Below are positions 1 through 6,086 of a stretch of DNA of 24,371 nt, in pieces. The stretch spans positions 1 through 24,371 of the IMG/VR virus record IMGVR_UViG_3300018082_000028; one strand, given 5' to 3'. The notes under the pieces were generated by a model. The model had not been told where the DNA came from. It worked only from the letters and a program-made list of their open reading frames with translations, and did no database searches. The number at the start of each line of letters is the position of its first letter. The stretch's first letter is position 1. The position numbers and the translations under genes are program-made. This DNA is from a virus.

Positions 1-1383
1 ACCTGGAGCGACTTACTCGGCGCGGACAAGATTGCCGAGTATAAGGACACGTCACTGGCTGAAGCGACGAACGAGGTCTACTTTGACGGCAAGAGCTACC
101 ACTGGCGTCAGCACAATTTCTGGTATTCTGGCGGCGAGCGAGAGTTCGACACCTACCTTCGCACGGATTGCAATCTGTCAGATGCCCGCAAGGAGAGTGC
201 GGCGTCCGCAATTGACAAAGCGCGTCGGTTCGTACAGGACCGCCAGCGCATACACGTAGCGGCCAATCTCGTGTTTCACGCGCCGGGAATTTACGATATC
301 AACGGCGCGCGAGTGCTGAACCTTTACAAAAACACTCAGGTTATACGCCCCGCCTCGGATGCGGCTACTTGGGGTCCTGAAGGGACGTTTCCGTTTCTCT
401 CGACATACTTCGATAATTTTTTTGCCGAGCCGAGTGACCTTCAGCGGTTTCACTATCTGCAATGGCTGAAAACAGTTTATCAAAGCGCGCTAGCTAACGC
501 GCCGACGAAGGGACAGGTCGTTCTAATTGGCGGAGGCGCGGGAGTCGGCAAAAATTTTAACGACAGGGGGGTTGTAGGAAAGCTGCTCGGAGGATTTACC
601 GATGCTTCAGAGTTTTTGATGGCCCGAACAAGTTGGAATGCGGACCTGTTTGCGACCCCGCTTTGGTGTGTCGACGACGAGACCTCGCTTATCTCCCCGG
701 AACAACGAGAGTTGTTACAGAACTTTTTGAAGAAAGTAACTGCAAATTCGGACTTTCGCATTCAGCGCCGATTTTCAGACGAGATACGCGCGAAATGGTT
801 CGGGCGCGTCATGCTGACCTTTAATTTGGACGCCGCTTCTGCGCGCATCATACCCCGGTTGGACAACTCGTCAGCCGACAAAATTTGCCTCTACAAAGCG
901 GTCGATGTTTGCAATCCCCAAGTGATTTTTCGACCAGAGATGGAAATGGTAACTATATTGGACCGGGAGCTGCCTCACTTCGGTCGATGGCTGGCCGACT
1001 GGGTGCCGGAAGCCGATTTCCAAAAAGAATGGCTGACGGACCCGCGATACGGCCTCAAGTCGTATCATCATCCTGATTTGATGGCGATGGCCTACTCGAC
1101 CAGCCCCGAATCGACGCTCAAGGAGCTTCTTACGGAAATGCTTGCGCGCTGGTTTGAAACCGGCAAAGAAACAGAGTATCGTGCTAGTGCGGTGCAAATT
1201 TGTCGAAGCTTAAGTATGGACCCGTCAAACAATTTTTTGATGCGCGGAATGTCACCTGCGGTGATTGACCGCTATTTAGCTAACATTCACCGTGAAGGAC
1301 TTTTATCGTGCCAACTTTCGACCAGTGAAAATCGAACAAACGTATGGACGTTCCCGCGAGCGGATTACCAGAAGAAAAAATGA
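1..1383 (+). CDS. Primase-helicase, SF3/D5-like (5' end outside window)
   Basis: The frame is open from base 1 to the stop at 1381-1383, so the gene starts upstream of the window; 460 residues are visible. The first ATG-like candidate inside (GTG at 271) is in the middle of the protein. Visible motifs are a Walker A loop GGGAGVGKN (visible residues 177-185), a Walker B-like LWCVDDE (about 221-227) and a sensor-1-like MLTFNLD (about 271-277). This order fits the superfamily 3 helicase half of phage D5-type primase-helicases (DUF5906-like). Such proteins unwind DNA 5' of the replication fork and usually carry a primase domain at the N-terminus, which here would lie outside the window. The Walker A loop ends in GKN instead of the usual GKT/GKS. 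It is the first visible gene of the left operon and overlaps the next ORF by ATGA. The family assignment is fairly sure; the exact subfamily is an inference. Confidence 0.8.
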   Translation, partial: TWSDLLGADKIAEYKDTSLAEATNEVYFDGKSYHWRQHNFWYSGGEREFDTYLRTDCNLSDARKESAASAIDKARRFVQDRQRIHVAANLVFHAPGIYDINGARVLNLYKNTQVIRPASDAATWGPEGTFPFLSTYFDNFFAEPSDLQRFHYLQWLKTVYQSALANAPTKGQVVLIGGGAGVGKNFNDRGVVGKLLGGFTDASEFLMARTSWNADLFATPLWCVDDETSLISPEQRELLQNFLKKVTANSDFRIQRRFSDEIRAKWFGRVMLTFNLDAASARIIPRLDNSSADKICLYKAVDVCNPQVIFRPEMEMVTILDRELPHFGRWLADWVPEADFQKEWLTDPRYGLKSYHHPDLMAMAYSTSPESTLKELLTEMLARWFETGKETEYRASAVQICRSLSMDPSNNFLMRGMSPAVIDRYLANIHREGLLSCQLSTSENRTNVWTFPRADYQKKK

Positions 1384-1505
1384 AAATTTGTAAAAAATCC
1401 ACTAAGGCTGCCCGTCCTGTCTTGCGCTCGAAACGCTTGAAAAAATTAGACCGGGAAAGGAGAGCCTGGAAAAAAATGTTAGAGTTAAATGGACACCAGC
1501 TATGA
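1380..1505 (+). CDS. Small very basic protein, 41 aa, unknown
   Basis: The ATG at 1380 overlaps the stop of the helicase gene (ATGA, 1380-1383), and its TGA stop at 1503-1505 overlaps the ATG of the next gene (ATGA, 1502-1505). An AGAAG just upstream (about 1370) could serve as a weak ribosome binding site, but coupling by stop-start overlap is more likely. The product starts MKICKKSTKAARPVLRSK and is rich in Lys and Arg from end to end, with a helical-looking second half (RLKKLDRERRAWKKMLEL). No family is recognised. Strong positive charge suggests nucleic-acid binding, but that is only an inference. The overlaps on both sides make it more credible as a real gene than its length alone would. 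Confidence 0.6.
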   Translation: MKICKKSTKAARPVLRSKRLKKLDRERRAWKKMLELNGHQL

Positions 1506-1765
1506 TTCAACTTCTTAAAACAGAGTTAGGGTATCAAGTCCGGGCAAAATGGGGTTGGTTTTGGACATACTGGGATGATAAAGCCGACGTGTTTTTCCTA
1601 GCATTTTTCCAGCCAAAAGGAAATTTTTTGTCCTTGGACCGGGCGCAGAAAGTAATGGCTTGCGAACAACGAAGGCAAATAAGGCTTGTAAAACAAAAAC
1701 AAAACTTTGTCGTGGCGCAAACAATTACGAAAACCGATATTGAAATTGAGGCTTTACATGACTGA
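1502..1765 (+). CDS. Hypothetical protein, 87 aa
   Basis: The ATG at 1502 overlaps the stop of the 41-aa gene, and the 3' end overlaps the start of the sigma-factor gene by 8 bases (ATG at 1758, TGA at 1763-1765). The product is aromatic-rich near the N-terminus (KWGWFWTYWDDKADVFFLAFF, about residues 16-36), then charged and basic, and ends with an acidic tail (ITKTDIEIEALHD). No catalytic motif, signal peptide or convincing membrane helix is seen, since the aromatic stretch is interrupted by Asp and Lys. I do not recognise the family. The tight overlaps on both sides support translation as part of the left operon. Confidence 0.65.
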   Translation: MIQLLKTELGYQVRAKWGWFWTYWDDKADVFFLAFFQPKGNFLSLDRAQKVMACEQRRQIRLVKQKQNFVVAQTITKTDIEIEALHD

Positions 1766-2432
1766 CGACTATCTGAACGATGCGCAAAAACCGCCCCGCC
1801 CCAGGGCGTCACGGCCACAACGCCCACTAGTGCTCAACGGACTTCCGACACGAATCCTCACGCCCGAAGAAGAACAGGACTTAATCAAAGACGGTTCGGA
1901 GGATGCAAAGCAGAGTTTGATTTTGCACAATATGCGTGCTGCGTGTGGTTATGCGCAGAAGGTTTGCAAAGGCAATATTGATGGTGAAGATATTTTTAGC
2001 GCCTGTTATGACGCCCTTCGGCGGGCGGTTGAGAACTTCAAGGCCGGACAGCAGACTTTTTTGGGCTACGCAAAGCCCTACATTCGGGGTGCTATATTCA
2101 AGGTTTGGAAAGCTCAAAAAGTCGTGCCTCGTTCTTTTATAATCCAACTCGCGGGCGACGATTCCGATGACGATTTGCTTTCTGAATTGTCAGTAAGTTT
2201 TGATTACTATTCTATCTACCGTTGCGAACAAATAGAAAACATAAAGGCTTTCGTCGACAAAGCGCTTTCGGAGCAAGAACGAGTCGCAATTGAACTTCAT
2301 AATATCGGGGAGATGACGTTTAAGGAAATCGGCGAAGCGCTTGGGTGTTCCCGGTCGAACGTTCAGCAAATCTATGACCGAGCAATTAAAAAGTTACGGT
2401 CGCATTTTGCGCCGGAAATACGCACTACATAG
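1758..2432 (+). CDS. RNA polymerase sigma-70-like factor
   Basis: The product is 224 residues from the ATG at 1758, which has GAGG at 1748-1751 in front and overlaps the upstream gene by 8 bases. A longer TTG start at 1707 is in frame but would run through the upstream gene. Residues about 50-118 resemble sigma region 2: a helix with LILHNMRAACGYAQKV, then GEDIFSACYDALRRAVENF and FLGYAKPYIRGAI, which matches the region 2.3/2.4 pattern of promoter melting and -10 recognition. Residues about 165-217 resemble region 4: ALSEQERVAIELH, then a helix-turn-helix TFKEIGEALGCSRSNVQQIYDRAIKKLR for -35 contact. The linker at 132-148 is Asp-rich. No region 1.1 is present. The likely role is to direct host RNA polymerase to phage promoters at a later stage; which promoters is unknown. 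It could also be a decoy that sequesters the host enzyme. Confidence 0.85.
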   Translation: MTDDYLNDAQKPPRPRASRPQRPLVLNGLPTRILTPEEEQDLIKDGSEDAKQSLILHNMRAACGYAQKVCKGNIDGEDIFSACYDALRRAVENFKAGQQTFLGYAKPYIRGAIFKVWKAQKVVPRSFIIQLAGDDSDDDLLSELSVSFDYYSIYRCEQIENIKAFVDKALSEQERVAIELHNIGEMTFKEIGEALGCSRSNVQQIYDRAIKKLRSHFAPEIRTT

Positions 2433-2433
2433 T

Positions 2434-2438
2434 GGAGG
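2434..2438 (+). promoter_or_regulatory. Strong ribosome binding site of the resolvase gene
   Basis: GGAGG lies between the sigma-factor stop (2430-2432) and two successive in-frame ATGs at 2442 and 2445. The spacing is 3 bases to the first and 6 to the second, so the second ATG is the better-placed start. It is one of the few junctions in the left block with a full Shine-Dalgarno sequence instead of a stop-start overlap. Confidence 0.6.
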
Positions 2439-2441
2439 CCA

Positions 2442-2927
2442 ATGATGCAAATACTCGCGCTAGATTTAGCTACAAAAACTGGCTGGGCGACGCGACTTTC
2501 GACGCCTCCCCTTGGAACCTGGACATTGGCGACGCCTAAAGAAATAAAAACCTGGGGTGTCTCGCGTCTTACCCGGCGGCGAGACCCAAGGGTAGCTCGC
2601 CTAGCCGAGCGGGTTTCTAATTTTTGTGGTAAGGTCAATGCAATTATCATAGAAGACGTTCAGTTTGCGAGCAGCACGTTTCAGGTTCAACTGTGGAGCA
2701 GTTTACGTGCCGCCGTTTGGTTGGCTTGTCGGGATTGCGATATTGTTTTCGAGGCGGTTCCTGTGACTTCTTTAAAAAAATTTGCAACCGGAGCCGGAAA
2801 TGCCGATAAACAAATGATGATGCGCGCGGCACAAAAAGAATTTCCGAATTTAAAATTTGACGACAACGCCGCAGACGCCTACCATTTACTGTGTTGGGCT
2901 GAAAAGAACTTGAGCCGAATTATATGA
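2442..2927 (+). CDS. RuvC-like Holliday junction resolvase
   Basis: The product is 161 residues (160 if the ATG at 2445 is used). It shows the RNase H-fold resolvase layout: the first beta strand with catalytic Asp in ILALDLATKTGWA (D8), a second acidic residue after a strand in IIIEDVQF (E71), and a C-terminal helix with DDNAADAYHL (D140/D141 and D145). K123 precedes the last helix. The length matches phage and bacterial RuvC-type endonucleases, which cut branched recombination or replication intermediates symmetrically. In a phage this would debranch DNA before packaging or help recombination. It follows the sigma-factor gene with a strong ribosome binding site and overlaps the next gene by ATGA (2924-2927). 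The family is fairly certain; the substrate is inferred from family knowledge. Confidence 0.82.
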   Translation: MMQILALDLATKTGWATRLSTPPLGTWTLATPKEIKTWGVSRLTRRRDPRVARLAERVSNFCGKVNAIIIEDVQFASSTFQVQLWSSLRAAVWLACRDCDIVFEAVPVTSLKKFATGAGNADKQMMMRAAQKEFPNLKFDDNAADAYHLLCWAEKNLSRII

Positions 2928-3556
2928 ATCGACAAATACCAATCCTGCGGCAAACCCGGCTTGATATCATCCGAAGTCAGATTGATGCCGTTCAGAGCAT
3001 TGCCATGCCGCTCGGTGCTTGGTTGCTGGGGGCCTATCAGCACAACAATCCCGGCGATGCCGACGCCTTCAAGCACAATCCCATCGCGGGCGAGGGCATC
3101 GTCGCGGCAGAAACAACCTTTATTCTGGCCTGTGAAAAGCTTGGTGATATCCTACGTGACCCGAAGCTTCTTTCTCTGGAGGACCAAGAAACCACAGAGA
3201 AGGCCACGCGCGAGATGCTGGAGGAAAACACCAAGTTCATTGCTGTTTCAAAAGCGGCAATTGAATGGAATAACTCTCCGGCAGCCCGATTCGAGCCGGT
3301 GCTTGTTCGTTTAAACGACCTGGGATGGGCTGCCGTGTTTGGTGATATGGCGAATGACCGTGATATGATTTGCGGAATCGGAAAGTCACCCGAAAGTGCG
3401 CTTACTCACTTCAATAAGGTTTTTGCTGGCGAAGCGCCAGAGCCAGTAGTGCTTTACGCTTTGGCCAGAGAAAAGGCCCTGGAAATAAACCGGGATACAG
3501 CACCGCCAGCAGTTTTTGACTCTAATCCACTCAACCAAAACCCCGACAAATCGTGA
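2924..3556 (+). CDS. Hypothetical protein, 210 aa
   Basis: The start at 2924 overlaps the resolvase stop (ATGA). The protein has a helical N-terminus (IIRSQIDAVQSIAMPLGAWLLGAYQ), a middle part rich in Glu/Lys with likely helices (about residues 85-115), a compact region around residues 120-170 with GWAAVFGDM and CGIGKSPESALTHF, and a Pro/Asn-rich tail. Parts of the C-terminal half (NDLGWAAVF, GKSPESAL) have the look of a small RNase H-independent phage fold used for internal consistency proteins, but no motif allows a named family. No signal peptide or membrane helix is seen. Position suggests an early or middle function in the left operon. Function unknown. Confidence 0.7.
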   Translation: MNRQIPILRQTRLDIIRSQIDAVQSIAMPLGAWLLGAYQHNNPGDADAFKHNPIAGEGIVAAETTFILACEKLGDILRDPKLLSLEDQETTEKATREMLEENTKFIAVSKAAIEWNNSPAARFEPVLVRLNDLGWAAVFGDMANDRDMICGIGKSPESALTHFNKVFAGEAPEPVVLYALAREKALEINRDTAPPAVFDSNPLNQNPDKS

Positions 3557-3825
3557 AAGACATCTTGATTTTACAACATTTTTACCCTACCGATAATCAC
3601 ATAAACGCTTGGGGAGACTATAATACGCTACTGGTTGAATGTGTAAGAAATCCAGAAAAACTAGAGGAACCGCCTGTGATGCAATATTTTCTGCGTGGCA
3701 ATCGTGGAAGTAAAGAAATCACGCGCGCAGAATACCTTCAAGCCTGCGAGCAATTGGTTTTCGCGAGTTCTACGAAGTCTGATGGCTGGCGAGACGCCAT
3801 GTTGAATTTTGCTCCCCTTCGTTGA
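3553..3825 (+). CDS. Hypothetical protein, 90 aa
   Basis: The GTG start at 3553 overlaps the upstream TGA stop (GTGA, 3553-3556), the same coupled arrangement as its neighbours. The product starts MKDILILQHFYPTDNHINAWG and has a central charged region with KEITRAEYLQACEQLVFA, which reads like one amphipathic helix. No known motif is recognised. The gene is followed by a 15-bp gap before the 43-aa membrane protein gene. Function unknown; the coupling to the 210-aa gene suggests co-production. Confidence 0.65.
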   Translation: MKDILILQHFYPTDNHINAWGDYNTLLVECVRNPEKLEEPPVMQYFLRGNRGSKEITRAEYLQACEQLVFASSTKSDGWRDAMLNFAPLR

Positions 3826-3840
3826 CGACCATAAAAACCC

Positions 3841-3972
3841 ATGAAACCGTATCTTCTGTCCGTAATATTTTCCGCTGCCTATATAGGCTTTTGGTTCCTC
3901 CCCTTGCCTTTCATTTTGGTTGGGTTGGGCATCGTGCTGGCCTTTGCTCTCGGAACGTTATTGTCTTCATAA
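3841..3972 (+). CDS. Small membrane protein, 43 aa
   Basis: The ATG at 3841 gives a 43-residue product made almost entirely of two hydrophobic segments: about residues 4-20 (YLLSVIFSAAYIGFWF) and 23-42 (PFILVGLGIVLAFALGTLL), split by a Pro-containing turn (LPLPF). It has one Lys near the N-terminus. The stop TAA at 3970-3972 lies two bases before the ATG of the next gene (3974). No good Shine-Dalgarno is visible in the 15-bp gap before it. Two-helix hairpins of this size occur among phage holins, pinholins and superinfection-exclusion proteins. No endolysin is recognised next to it, so the role stays open. Confidence 0.55.
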   Translation: MKPYLLSVIFSAAYIGFWFLPLPFILVGLGIVLAFALGTLLSS

Positions 3973-3973
3973 A

Positions 3974-4150
3974 ATGAAAACAATACTAATCGAACAAGTT
4001 AGCAACGGTTGGCTGGTGCGGCCTTTTCAACCTTGTGATAGCTGGGCTTCTGGTGACAGACTCCATATGGCGGTTTTTACTGATATGGAAACCCTACAAG
4101 CCGCGCTACCCCGATTACTGTCGCTAGAGTTTTTAAACCTTACAAACTGA
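3974..4150 (+). CDS. Hypothetical protein, 58 aa
   Basis: The ATG at 3974 directly follows the stop of the membrane-protein gene, which makes it a better start than in-frame codons further upstream that would run through that gene. The product (MKTILIEQVSNGWLVRPFQ...) has two N-terminal strand-like segments, then HMAVFTDMETLQAALPRLLSLEF. This beta-beta plus helix layout with a FTDMETLQAAL pattern is common in small phage proteins of unknown function. The gene ends at 4148-4150, four bases before the metallophosphoesterase start. Confidence 0.6.
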   Translation: MKTILIEQVSNGWLVRPFQPCDSWASGDRLHMAVFTDMETLQAALPRLLSLEFLNLTN

Positions 4151-4154
4151 GCCT

Positions 4155-5210
4155 ATGAAAATTCCCTGGACAAAAAAGCAAATCGCCCAATTGAAAATCT
4201 TGAAAACGGCGGGTGCAAGCCATGCCGAAATTGCAAATAGCATCGGACGGAGTAAAACCGCCGTCGACAGGAAGGTGGACCGGATGGACAAAGGGGAACT
4301 ACGCGATGCGAAGGTTAAGCGTCCTGACTTACAACTCGCGCCAGTGGAATTTGGATACATGCCGCTGACCATTACTGATTCTGGCGATTGGGTGCGTTTC
4401 GGACTTATCTCAGACACGCACTTTTGCGCGCACACCGAGCGCCTTGACGTGTGCCATAATGCTTACGACACCTTTCAAAAAGAGGGCATCCGCAATGTTC
4501 TCCACGCGGGCAATGCTATTGACGGCTATAAGGAGAGGCTGAACGGAGGCGCGGTGTATGAAACCACCATTGACGGGCAAGTGGATTATCTTCTCGACAA
4601 ATACCCGGCGCGGAAAAATATCACGACGCACTTCATAACTGCCGGACAAGAGCATGAAACGTGGATGAGTGGCGACGGGTTTAATATCGGGCATTATATC
4701 GAACTACTTGCGAGAGAACGAGGGCGTAACGACCTGCATTATCTTGGCTCGGTCGAGGCCGACGTAGAAATCAAGACAGGAACTAAGAGCACGATTATCA
4801 AAGTTCAGCATCCGGGCGGAGGAAGTTCGTATGCCCGGTCGTATGCCGGTCAGAAACAGGTGGACAGCTTCCAAGGCGGGGAAAAGCCTAACATTCTCAT
4901 ACAGGGACATTTTCATGTCGGCAACTACATGGTTGAGCGAAACGTTCACGTCATAAACATGCCCGGTTGCCAAGACCAGACCGTGTTTGCCCGCAAGAAG
5001 AGGCTCCGCATGGAGGTTGGATTCGCCCTGTTAGAGTTTAAAATCAATCCGGCTGACGGGTCGGTGACGCGCTGTCGCGTTGAATTTTCTATGTTCTGGG
5101 ATAGAAAATACCATCAAAAGTTTTTGAAGTCTGACCGGTTGCTCAAGAACGGACAGCTAATCATCAACCGATCAAAACTATCCCGCTCACTAAGGGTAAG
5201 GTCGCGTTAG
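4155..5210 (+). CDS. HTH-metallophosphoesterase, with altered metal motifs and an extended tail
   Basis: The product is 351 residues. Residues 5-45 form a helix-turn-helix (KKQIAQLKILKTAG...HAEIANSIGRSKTAV). Residues 80-300 are a calcineurin-like phosphoesterase: motif I SDTH (D87, H89), motif II HAGNAIDG (N120 where the family has the metal-bridging Asp of GD), motif III GQEHE (165-168, where the family has GNHD/E), then HPGGGSSY (H219) and GHFHVG (H252, H254). Such enzymes hydrolyse phosphomono- or diesters with two metal ions. Phage members may process DNA or nucleotides. Two of the classical ligand positions are substituted, so activity is uncertain. The last 12 residues (SKLSRSLRVRSR) are read from DNA that codes for the following endonuclease in another frame; a single base change at 5173 would place a stop after INR. 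See findings. Confidence 0.85.
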   Translation: MKIPWTKKQIAQLKILKTAGASHAEIANSIGRSKTAVDRKVDRMDKGELRDAKVKRPDLQLAPVEFGYMPLTITDSGDWVRFGLISDTHFCAHTERLDVCHNAYDTFQKEGIRNVLHAGNAIDGYKERLNGGAVYETTIDGQVDYLLDKYPARKNITTHFITAGQEHETWMSGDGFNIGHYIELLARERGRNDLHYLGSVEADVEIKTGTKSTIIKVQHPGGGSSYARSYAGQKQVDSFQGGEKPNILIQGHFHVGNYMVERNVHVINMPGCQDQTVFARKKRLRMEVGFALLEFKINPADGSVTRCRVEFSMFWDRKYHQKFLKSDRLLKNGQLIINRSKLSRSLRVRSR

Positions 5211-5656
5211 TTGATGACGAAGATTTTGGTTATCTCAATCAATGGAAGTGGTATGCACACCGGGCTTGGGGCGATACGTTTTATGCGGCCCGAATGAACC
5301 CCAGGCCAGATAAAAAGGTCATACTCATGCACAGGGAACTTTTTAAAGATTCGCGGCGCTGTGACCACAAAGACAGAAACGGATTGAATAATCAAAAGAT
5401 AAATCTGCGCCCCGCCAACAAGCGGCAGAATGCGCGAAATCGAGGGCCGCAGAGAAACAATACTTCGGGATTTAAAGGTGTAAGTTGGTGTCGTAATGGG
5501 AAAAAATGGACCGCTCGCGTTATGTATAGGCGGAGATACAGATTTCTTGGTTATTTTTTGGATAAGATTTCAGCGGTCCGCGCCTACGACACCGCCGCCA
5601 GAAAATACTTTGGAGAGTTCGCCTCTCCAAATTTTACCGGACCGGTTTGCACATAA
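5171..5656 (+). CDS. HNH-AP2 homing-type endonuclease, start codon lost (ATC)
   Basis: Family-like sequence begins at 5171 (KTIPLTKGKVALVDDEDF), where such proteins normally start MKTIPLT. Here the first codon is ATC, and the first in-frame ATG is only at 5294 (41 codons on), which would remove the N-terminal beta domain. The frame is open from 5135. Counting from 5171 gives 161 residues. An HNH nuclease lies at about residues 50-85 (LMHRELF with H54, DHKDRNGLNN with D65, H66 and N70, then NLRPAN). An AP2 DNA-binding domain lies at about 99-154 (SGFKGVSWCRNGKKWTARV...YDTAARKYFGEFASPNF). HNH-AP2 proteins are free-standing homing endonucleases that nick or cut DNA and spread as mobile genes. 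It sits directly after the metallophosphoesterase gene. Whether it is translated from ATC, from 5294, or is dead cannot be told from sequence. The 3' end at 5656 is intact. Confidence 0.75.
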   Translation: MKTIPLTKGKVALVDDEDFGYLNQWKWYAHRAWGDTFYAARMNPRPDKKVILMHRELFKDSRRCDHKDRNGLNNQKINLRPANKRQNARNRGPQRNNTSGFKGVSWCRNGKKWTARVMYRRRYRFLGYFLDKISAVRAYDTAARKYFGEFASPNFTGPVCT

Positions 5657-5662
5657 AAAACT

Positions 5663-6001
5663 ATGAAAATCATTCAGACTCCCACCCCGCCAAGCAAATA
5701 TTCTTGGGGGGACCCAACGCCCTTCGACCAATACGACCTTCGTGAATTCGACGGACGCGCGATTGATAAGATTGTTTATTGGTATGCTCGCGGCGGCTAC
5801 GAAGGCAGCGGCCATCTGCTCGTGTATCTAAAAGGCGCTTGGCACCACAAAGACCTGAGCCATTGTTCCTGCTATGGGCCGCTCGACGACTTGGACTTCA
5901 GTAAGCCGATTAGTTCGCTGTCGGCTTGGCTTGAGCAGGCAACACCCGAATTTCGGGCCGAAGTTCAGCCCTTAATTGATGCGATACAGAACGATAAATG
6001 A
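5663..6001 (+). CDS. Hypothetical protein, 112 aa
   Basis: The ATG at 5663 lies seven bases after the endonuclease stop. The product has a Pro-rich N-terminus (QTPTPPSKYSW), a central segment with two strand-like stretches (KIVYWYARGGYEGSGHLLVYLKG), then HHKDLSHCSCYGPLDDL and a helical C-terminus (SLSAWLEQATPEFRAEVQPLIDAI). The HCSCYGP segment with clustered His and Cys looks conserved and could bind metal, but I do not recognise the family. No signal peptide or membrane helix. It is the last well-supported gene of the left operon. Confidence 0.65.
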   Translation: MKIIQTPTPPSKYSWGDPTPFDQYDLREFDGRAIDKIVYWYARGGYEGSGHLLVYLKGAWHHKDLSHCSCYGPLDDLDFSKPISSLSAWLEQATPEFRAEVQPLIDAIQNDK

Positions 6002-6078
6002 GTCCCTGGGAAAGATTCATTCGTCGGCGTGTGGGCGAGCTACATCCGAAAATTTTTGGCATCGAACCGCCGGGCTGA
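5998..6078 (+). CDS. Possible 26-aa ORF at the end of the left operon
   Basis: The ATG at 5998 overlaps the TGA stop of the 112-aa gene (ATGA, 5998-6001), exactly as at many other junctions of this operon. The product reads MSPWERFIRRRVGELHPKIF and ends at 6076-6078 inside a short inverted repeat. It is basic and may form one helix. At this length the ORF could be chance; the coupled start is the only positive argument. Confidence 0.3.
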   Translation: MSPWERFIRRRVGELHPKIFGIEPPG

Positions 6079-6083
6079 AGCCC
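6072..6083. terminator. Short inverted repeat at the convergent junction
   Basis: A perfect 12-base inverted repeat (GGGC-TGAA-GCCC) sits in the 8-bp gap between the last + strand stop (6078) and the first - strand stop (6087). It could act as a minimal two-way terminator hairpin. It lacks a T-run on either side, and the stem is only 4-5 bp, so termination by this hairpin alone is doubtful. Confidence 0.3.
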
Positions 6084-6086
6084 ATA

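Noticed and set aside
1707-1757. Longer TTG start for the sigma factor
   Set aside because: It would run through the end of the upstream gene. The ATG at 1758 has a Shine-Dalgarno sequence and the usual short overlap.
5135-5210. Programmed -1 frameshift joining the phosphoesterase to the HNH-AP2 endonuclease
   Set aside because: The frames are related by -1, but no slippery heptamer with the right phase is present in the overlap. The single-base loss of an ATGA junction explains the data more simply.
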